Origin: Candidatus Colwellbacteria bacterium RIFCSPLOWO2_01_FULL_48_10 | Lineage (GTDB): Bacteria; Patescibacteriota; Minisyncoccia; UBA6257; Colwellbacteraceae | Assembly: GCA_001817755.1 (NCBI GenBank) | Contig: MHIY01000021.1 | Coordinates: 3,320-12,945, forward strand | DNA: 9,626 nt | Reading direction: 5' to 3' | In this document: one piece after another, positions 5,691 to 9,626 of the stretch | Layout of the letters: each line of letters starts with the position of its first letter | How positions within the stretch are numbered: the first letter of the stretch is position 1 | Position numbers and translations under genes: made by a program | The notes under the pieces: model-generated | What the model was told of the DNA's origin: nothing | Database searches by the model: none | The model's input: the letters and a program-made list of their open reading frames with translations, nothing else

Positions 5691-6185
5691 ATGAACAGAA
5701 AATATATTGCATTGACCGTGGCAGCCGTTTTAGTTGCGACCGGAGGTGGGTTTGCGTGGTTTAAATCTTATCCAGATTCGTTTTCCGTTATAATGCCGGA
5801 CAATGAAGCGGCTGAGAAAACTACAGAAGTTCCCAATCCTTATCCGCCCTATGTTCCCGAAGACGGCATTGTAAAACCTATTCTGCCGGTGGAACAGCTT
5901 GCCGACCATGTAGTTGAGATAACGACCGCCGGTTTTAGTCCCGCAAATGTAATTATGAAGAAGGGTGACTCGGTTGTCTGGACTAATCGCGATATTGCGA
6001 GCCACTGGGTGCTTTCTGACGTGTCCGCGAAGTACCCCGAAAAGGGGACTTGCGGGACCAAACTCGACGCCTGTGCGGCGCTCAAGCTCGGCGATAGCTT
6101 CAGGGCGACGCTTAGCCAGACTGGTACCTGGAAGTACTACGACAAGCTGAACGCGAAGTTCAAGGGCACGATAGTCGTGCAGTAA
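5691..6185 (+). CDS. Exported cupredoxin-like protein lacking most copper ligands (164 aa)
   Basis: Residues ~5-25 are a hydrophobic N-terminal signal or anchor, followed by a Pro-rich spacer (~45-68, with 'PNPYPPYVPEDG'). Residues ~72-164 are a plastocyanin/azurin-type fold: 'VVEITTAGFSPANVIMKKGDSVVWTNRD', then 'ASHWVL' with His105, the usual first copper ligand. In plastocyanin-like proteins the end of the fold carries C-x2-H-x2-M before 'KGT'; here the same positions are D151, N154 and F157 ('YYDKLNAKFKGT'), so a type 1 copper centre is not expected. C121 and C128 are placed to form a disulphide. The start is 13 bp after the stop of the preceding gene, with only a weak purine stretch before it, so translation is probably coupled. 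It likely acts outside the cytoplasmic membrane, perhaps in a structural role or binding another metal. Confidence 0.88.
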   Translation: MNRKYIALTVAAVLVATGGGFAWFKSYPDSFSVIMPDNEAAEKTTEVPNPYPPYVPEDGIVKPILPVEQLADHVVEITTAGFSPANVIMKKGDSVVWTNRDIASHWVLSDVSAKYPEKGTCGTKLDACAALKLGDSFRATLSQTGTWKYYDKLNAKFKGTIVVQ

Positions 6186-6218
6186 TTTTGAAGACTTTTT
6201 GAATCCTTTTTTCCGCGA

Positions 6219-6247
6219 TTGACGCCGGGCAGGCTTTTATGTAATTA
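6219..6247 (+). promoter_or_regulatory. Possible promoter of the 110-aa gene
   Basis: TTGACG (6219-6224, 5 of 6 to the -35 consensus) is followed after 17 bp by TAATTA (6242-6247), a poor -10 match. It would give a leader of about 30 nt that includes the hairpin at 6256-6276. The preceding T-rich stretch after 6185 lacks a stem, so read-through from the upstream gene remains possible. Confidence 0.3.
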
Positions 6248-6255
6248 TTTCGTTA

Positions 6256-6276
6256 TTCCTTCACTCTATGAAGGAA
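6256..6276 (+). promoter_or_regulatory. Hairpin that buries the Shine-Dalgarno sequence of the 110-aa gene
   Basis: TTCCTTCA (6256-6263) and TGAAGGAA (6269-6276) are perfect reverse complements around CTCTA. The right arm contains AAGGA (6271-6275), the best Shine-Dalgarno sequence in the window, placed 6 nt before the ATG at 6282. When folded, the ribosome-binding site is paired, which suggests control of translation by temperature, a ligand, a protein or a small RNA. Confidence 0.6.
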
Positions 6277-6281
6277 AGGGG

Positions 6282-6614
6282 ATGCAAGCATTGACACGAA
6301 GATTGCCAGATCTAATGCCAACCGCCGTCCGGCCCCTGCTTCCTGAATTCCAGGCTGTATGGGCAGAATGGCAGCGCCTCAAACTGCTTTTTGACATGAT
6401 TCCGGTGAACGGTGGCCCAGTTCCTACCATCAAGGACCTTGCGAACTTGGTTCCTGGAATCATCCATGGGACCGATGAGTTGTACGCTGACCTGCGCGAG
6501 CTGCAGGCAGCGGTCAACGAGCATCCGGAAAATCCTGTGACCATGGCATTCGAACTTCAGAAGCTCGCCGCCTCAGGCACGCCATTCGACGGAGGACCAA
6601 TTCTGGCCCGCTAA
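6282..6614 (+). CDS. Small protein of unknown function (110 aa)
   Basis: I do not recognise this protein. It begins at the ATG at 6282, chosen over an upstream TTG because AAGGA lies 6 nt before it. The product is predicted soluble and mostly helical, with no Cys, no signal peptide and no membrane segment. Features are a basic, Pro-rich start (RRLPDLMPTAVRPLLPEF), a Trp-containing amphipathic helix (W27, W30), a Gly/Pro loop 'PVNGGPVP' (41-48), a helical segment 'TDELYADLRELQAAVNEH' (64-81), and a Gly/Pro-rich end 'FDGGPILAR'. GC content is about 57%, like the flanking genes and unlike the AT-rich block. Unlike most genes here it has a clear Shine-Dalgarno sequence, and it has its own terminator, so it is a single-gene unit. 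Smooth codon use and the tight 5' and 3' signals support a real gene. Confidence 0.7.
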   Translation: MQALTRRLPDLMPTAVRPLLPEFQAVWAEWQRLKLLFDMIPVNGGPVPTIKDLANLVPGIIHGTDELYADLRELQAAVNEHPENPVTMAFELQKLAASGTPFDGGPILAR

Positions 6615-6670
6615 GACAGACGGGCCCTACCCACGATTACTACTGTCCAGTGATCGTGGGATTTCTTTTT
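6605..6670 (+). terminator. Intrinsic terminator of the 110-aa gene, preceded by a small stop-codon hairpin
   Basis: The main stem pairs CCCACGATTACT (6630-6641) with AGTGATCGTGGG (6649-6660), 12 pairs with one G-U, around a 7-nt loop, and is followed by ATTTCTTTTT. A second short stem, GGCCCG (6605-6610) with CGGGCC (6621-6626), encloses the stop codon just upstream. The minus strand has no T-run after the main stem, so it probably does not end malic-enzyme transcription. Confidence 0.85.
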
Positions 6671-6680
6671 CTATAAAAAT

Positions 6681-7820
6681 CTACCTTATCGCTTTTGAAA
6701 CTGCCTCAACCACTCCCTTGTCGAATATCGAAGGGATTATTTTTTCCGGAGTTGGATATTGAACGAGTCCGGCCAAGTTCTCGGCCGCGCGAATAAGCAT
6801 AGCCATAGTGAAAGCTTTTACGTTCCGGTCGAGCGCGCCGCGAAAAATACCCGGATAGGAGAGCGCGTTGTTCAGCTGGTTCGGAAAATCTGACCGCCCG
6901 CTCGCCGCGATATAAGCCCCAGCGCGTTTAGCCTCGTCGGGCATTATTTCAGGGGTCGGGTTTGCGAGCGCGAAAACAATCGCCTTAGCGGCCATGGTTT
7001 TTACCATTTCTACTGTTACGATACCAGCTGATGACAGGCCTACGAATAAATCAGCGCCTTGCAAAGCGTCTTCGAGCGAACCTTGGATATTGCGCGGGTT
7101 TGTTATCTCAGCCAAAGCCTCTTTGTCCGGCGCGTTGCCGGACCTTGCTTTGTAGATTATGCCGGCGCGGTCCAAAACCAATATATTCTTTGCGCCATAT
7201 TCCTTAAGGATTTTTATTACTGCGGTTCCGGCCGCGCCGGCGCCGGAGATAACAATCTTTATCCGGCCCATTTTCTTGCCCGTAACTTTGAGCGCGTTTA
7301 TAAGTCCGGCCAGCACCACGACTGCCGTGCCCCATTGGTCGTCGTGTAGGACAGGGATATCGAGTTCTGCGCGGAGTCTCTCCTCTATTTCAAAGCAATT
7401 TGGCGCGGCGATGTCTTCCAGGTTTATGGCGCCGAAGGTCGGGGCGATGGCCTTAACGGCCGCGACTATTTCGGCCGGGTTCTGCGTGCTTAGGACTATC
7501 GGGTAAGCGTCTATGCCCGCGAAGGTTTTGAAGATGACGGCCTTGCCCTCCATGACCGGCAGAGCTCCTTCGGGGCCGATGTTGCCGAGGCCGAGCACGG
7601 CCGAGCCGTCGGAGATGACTGCCACCGCGTTCTTTTTAATGGTGTAATATTTTGCGTCGGATTTATGCTTGGCGAGATGGGACGAAACAACGCCAACGCC
7701 AGGCGTGTAAATGAGCGTCAGGTCGGCGCGGTTCTTTACCGCGTACTTGGGAACAGTTTCGATCTTGCCGCCTATCTTTCTGTGAAACGCGAGAATTTCC
7801 TTCGGAGATAATTTTTTCAT
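6681..7820 (-). CDS. NAD(P)-dependent malic enzyme (379 aa)
   Basis: Catalyses oxidative decarboxylation of malate to pyruvate with NAD(P)H production in the cytoplasm. Motifs from the ATG at 7820: 'LTLIYTPGVG' with the catalytic Tyr Y38, 'VISDGSAVLGLGNIGPEGA' (68-86), 'MEGKAVIFK' with the catalytic Lys K93, metal-binding acids in 'LEDIAAP' (E135, D136) and 'HDDQ' (D160, D161), a Rossmann nucleotide site 'GAGAAG' (193-198), and 'ALANPTPE' (284-291). Length fits the short bacterial class without the phosphotransacetylase-like extension. W163 replaces the usual His in 'HDDQHGT'. The frame extends to a TTG at 7853, but the family starts at the ATG ('MKKLSPKEILAFHRK'). There is no Shine-Dalgarno sequence. 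The NDH-2 gene lies 102 bp upstream on the same strand. Cofactor choice (NAD or NADP) cannot be fixed from sequence alone. Confidence 0.96.
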   Translation of the reverse strand: MKKLSPKEILAFHRKIGGKIETVPKYAVKNRADLTLIYTPGVGVVSSHLAKHKSDAKYYTIKKNAVAVISDGSAVLGLGNIGPEGALPVMEGKAVIFKTFAGIDAYPIVLSTQNPAEIVAAVKAIAPTFGAINLEDIAAPNCFEIEERLRAELDIPVLHDDQWGTAVVVLAGLINALKVTGKKMGRIKIVISGAGAAGTAVIKILKEYGAKNILVLDRAGIIYKARSGNAPDKEALAEITNPRNIQGSLEDALQGADLFVGLSSAGIVTVEMVKTMAAKAIVFALANPTPEIMPDEAKRAGAYIAASGRSDFPNQLNNALSYPGIFRGALDRNVKAFTMAMLIRAAENLAGLVQYPTPEKIIPSIFDKGVVEAVSKAIR

Positions 7821-7834
7821 AGTAGTATTCGCTA

Positions 7835-7840
7835 ATAATA
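7835..7840 (-). promoter_or_regulatory. Possible -10 box of the malic-enzyme gene
   Basis: TATTAT on the minus strand ends 14 nt before the ATG at 7820, predicting a 5' leader of about 8 nt without room for a Shine-Dalgarno sequence. No -35 box is evident. The gene may also be read through from NDH-2; no convincing terminator was seen in 7854-7922. Confidence 0.35.
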
Positions 7841-7922
7841 CGAATTTACGCAAATAATGCTAATCGTAGCAGCCGCACTTCTTAACTCTTGATGTTCAGC
7901 ATGTCTGATGATGGGCGATTAC

Positions 7923-9191
7923 TCAGCCCAGCCTCTCATTCTTCACAAACAGCAGCAATCCTTTCAGCCAAATGCGCAAAGCCCGCGTCTTTGACATTAT
8001 GAGGGATAGGTATCGGAGTTCGATCAGTCCCTTTAGCACCCACCCCGCAAAACCGGTGATGATGAATGAGCCGAGCTTCGCGACGGCGTATTTCCCGCCC
8101 ACGGGAATGACATATGGGAAACCGCCGGGCCGGTAGGTGATGTGCGGCAAGGTTCTGATATCCCGCTCGATGTTTCTGGCCACTATGAGCCCTTGGTCTA
8201 TGGCCGCACGCGCCACCATTGGGACTGGCTTACCCGTTTCGTCGTTCATAACACAGACCATGTCGCCGATTGCGAATATCTTCTGCCCGAAAGACAGGTC
8301 CGGCGTTTGTGGCAGACAGACCATTCCGTCTCCGACCTCGGCCCGGCCAGACCGCATTTTCATAGGTACACCCTGTAGTATTGGATTTGCCCTCACGCCG
8401 CCCGTCCAGACGAGGACATCAAAATCGATTTCTTGCCCATCCCGAAGAAGCACTTTTTTCTTCTCATTTGAGACAGAAGCGATCATTGCTCCGGTCATTA
8501 TATTAACGCCGATTTTTTTAAGGCGTTTGGTCACGGCTTCCACGGCTCGGTCGTCAAAATCTTTCAGCACGGTTGGATTAGCCTCGATTATCGAGACATC
8601 GGCCGCGACTTTTTGTTTTACACCCAAGTGGTTTAGCCACACCCGAAGTTCGCCGGCGAGCTCGACGCCGGTCGCTCCGCCGCCGCCAACGACGATCTGG
8701 AGTTTCCGTTCTGGCGTGGTGTCGAAAGCGGCGTTCCAAACGGCATCGCGGATCTTTACCGCGTCGGTAAAAGTTTTCAGCGCGAGGGCAGATTCTGCCA
8801 GTCCCGGAATGTCGCAATAATTCGTAGTCGAGCCCAACGCTATCACCAGATAGTCGAAACGCATGGTGTATCCGCTTAAGAGATGAAGCGTGCCTTCGCG
8901 GGAGGTTTCTATGCTTACTATTTCGTCTTGCACGAATTTCACCGGCAAGCCTTTCAGCATTTCGCCTATCGGGAAAGTTACAATGGTTTTCAGATCCATG
9001 TAGTTGGCGGCATCTTTTGACGCGGTTGCGGCTTCGTAAAGGGTCGGCGTGTAGGTGTGGTAAGCATTCTTGTCGATTAAGACAATTTCAGCATCGCGAA
9101 GGCTGCCTTTCCGGTGTCGTCGGCCGAGCGCCATCGCAGCGGCCAGTCCGCCAAAACCGGCGCCTAGTATAACTATCCTTTGCGTTGTCAT
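7923..9191 (-). CDS. ndh: Type II NADH:quinone oxidoreductase (NDH-2), 422 aa
   Basis: A single-subunit, FAD-containing, non-proton-pumping enzyme that passes electrons from NADH to membrane quinone. From the ATG at 9191: FAD-binding 'VILGAGFGGLAAA' (7-19), 'LVIALGSTTNY' (115-125), NADH-binding 'VVGGGGATGVELAGE' (167-181), and the second FAD motif 'IFAIGDMVCV' (305-314). Residues ~375-415 are a hydrophobic/amphipathic tail that would lie on the membrane, as in other NDH-2. The quinone-site motif usually written AQxAxQ appears as A327-R-A-A-I-D-Q333, so the first Gln is Arg. The frame opens at a TTG at 9212, but the family begins with 'MTTQRIVILG', and a promoter overlaps the extra codons. Malic enzyme follows on the same strand. 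Related pyridine-nucleotide-disulphide oxidoreductases are the main alternative; the C-terminal tail and length favour NDH-2. Confidence 0.92.
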   Translation of the reverse strand: MTTQRIVILGAGFGGLAAAMALGRRHRKGSLRDAEIVLIDKNAYHTYTPTLYEAATASKDAANYMDLKTIVTFPIGEMLKGLPVKFVQDEIVSIETSREGTLHLLSGYTMRFDYLVIALGSTTNYCDIPGLAESALALKTFTDAVKIRDAVWNAAFDTTPERKLQIVVGGGGATGVELAGELRVWLNHLGVKQKVAADVSIIEANPTVLKDFDDRAVEAVTKRLKKIGVNIMTGAMIASVSNEKKKVLLRDGQEIDFDVLVWTGGVRANPILQGVPMKMRSGRAEVGDGMVCLPQTPDLSFGQKIFAIGDMVCVMNDETGKPVPMVARAAIDQGLIVARNIERDIRTLPHITYRPGGFPYVIPVGGKYAVAKLGSFIITGFAGWVLKGLIELRYLSLIMSKTRALRIWLKGLLLFVKNERLG

Positions 9192-9199
9192 GAGGTTTA

Positions 9200-9229
9200 A
9201 TAATACAAGCAATGGTGGACAAATCTCAA
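9200..9229 (-). promoter_or_regulatory. Sigma-70-type promoter of ndh
   Basis: On the minus strand TTGAGA (-35, 9224-9229, 5 of 6) and TATTAT (-10, 9200-9205, 5 of 6) are 18 bp apart. The -10 box ends 8 nt before the ATG at 9191, so the mRNA should be leaderless or nearly so. This is the only promoter here with a good -35 box. Its -35 end overlaps the outer arm of the inverted-repeat region. Confidence 0.65.
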
Positions 9230-9358
9230 ATCCTAAGCACTAAATCCCCTGGCCGGGCAGGCTAAACAAATTCTAAGGTTCAAAATCATAAACGGGGTTC
9301 GTTTTAAAATCTATGATTTAGATATTGTTTAGAGTTTCGATATTAGAATTTAGGATTT
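9228..9358. repeat. AT-rich region of nested imperfect inverted repeats
   Basis: Outer arms AAATCCTAA (9228-9236) and TTAGGATTT (9350-9358) are perfect reverse complements. Inner arms 9262-9276 (CTAAACAAATTCTAA) and 9318-9332 (TTAGATATTGTTTAG) pair at 13 of 15 positions. Motifs of the type AAATCYNAA recur through the left half, interrupted by a GC-rich segment around 9246-9262. No coding frame is seen in 9213-9417. It may be a decayed, non-autonomous repeat or a long stem structure between divergent ndh and rmuC. Confidence 0.5.
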
Positions 9359-9417
9359 TTCGGTGTTGTGCTGGCCACTAATGAGGATATTTTGAGATAG
9401 CTTCTAGATACTTTACA

Positions 9418-9626
9418 ATGGATCACATGGATATACTGCTTCTAATTGTCATCGCCATCCTGCTTGCGATTCTTGCTACGGTTCTGGTCTTATGGAAACG
9501 ACTTAGCCAGCCTGTTGAGAAGGCCGACGACAAAGGCCTGCTTCTCATGCAGAACCAGCTGAACGAGCTGAACCGCACGTTGGATTCGAAACTCGGCGAA
9601 AGCGGCAAGGCCATGCGCGAGCAGTT
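9418..9626 (+). CDS. rmuC: RmuC-family protein, N-terminal part (3' end outside window)
   Basis: The visible 69 codons encode a short N-terminus, one membrane helix (DILLLIVIAILLAILATVLVLW), then a charged coiled coil with 'LLMQNQLNELNRTLDSKLGES', the usual beginning of RmuC. RmuC proteins limit recombination between inverted repeats and carry a nuclease-like core after the coiled coil, which lies beyond the window edge. Two in-frame ATGs, 9418 and 9427, are possible. The first lies 5 nt after GATACT and 7 nt after TAGATA, similar to the leaderless pattern elsewhere, while the second would place the membrane helix directly at the N-terminus. No strong Shine-Dalgarno sequence favours either. 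The gene is divergent from ndh. Confidence 0.8.
   Translation, partial: MDHMDILLLIVIAILLAILATVLVLWKRLSQPVEKADDKGLLLMQNQLNELNRTLDSKLGESGKAMREQ

Noticed and set aside
6186..6212. Terminator after the cupredoxin-like gene
   Set aside because: T-runs are present (CTTTTT, CCTTTTTT), but no stem of useful length precedes them.
7854..7922. Terminator after ndh
   Set aside because: Only a 4-bp TCAG/CTGA stem without a T-run was found, so read-through into malic enzyme remains open.
8137..8820. Long plus-strand open frame (227 codons) opposite ndh
   Set aside because: It is antisense to a well-conserved NDH-2 frame, is rich in Ser/Thr/Pro/Arg as expected from reading GC-rich codons backwards, and matches no family.

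Overview
The window looks like a chromosomal segment of an uncultivated Patescibacteria/CPR bacterium, most likely Parcubacteria-like. This is inferred from gene content and not from a phylogenetic marker. The clues are a wall-less-type, membrane-anchored Ig-like surface protein, a secreted DUF5667 protein fused to a Kazal-like and a cupredoxin-like domain, a small cupredoxin fold with most copper ligands replaced, a tRNA without an encoded CCA end, and several genes whose ATG sits 6-8 nt after a TATAAT-like box with no Shine-Dalgarno sequence, which suggests leaderless mRNAs.

Layout, left to right. Positions 1-1204 (+) hold the C-terminal end of a surface protein with Ig-like repeats, one membrane segment and a cytoplasmic tail. 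It is followed by a receiver-only response regulator (1238-1612, +) and a symmetrical hairpin that can terminate both strands (1627-1665). Positions 1787-3258 form an AT-rich accessory block: a minus-strand pair encoding a MerR-type HTH/GHKL-ATPase fusion and a STAS-like DUF4325 protein, and a divergent DUF3892 gene. The shared 138-bp control region carries four phased direct repeats. A tRNA-Asn(GTT) gene (3339-3410, -) lies next to the block with its 3' end facing it. Positions 3563-6185 (+) hold two exported proteins: a 704-aa DUF5667/Kazal/cupredoxin-like protein and a 164-aa cupredoxin-like protein. A small unrecognised gene (6282-6614, +) follows. It has a good Shine-Dalgarno sequence buried in a hairpin, and its own terminator. 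Two minus-strand metabolic genes follow, an NAD(P)-type malic enzyme (6681-7820) and a type II NADH dehydrogenase (7923-9191). After an AT-rich stretch of imperfect inverted repeats, the window ends in the start of rmuC (+).

How parts may work together. The malic enzyme makes NAD(P)H and pyruvate, and NDH-2 could reoxidise NADH at the membrane. The MerR-ATPase/STAS pair resembles a partner-switching kinase and antagonist tied directly to a DNA-binding domain, with DUF3892 as a possible regulated output. That module is the best candidate here for an under-described system. Its function is inference from domain architecture and layout.
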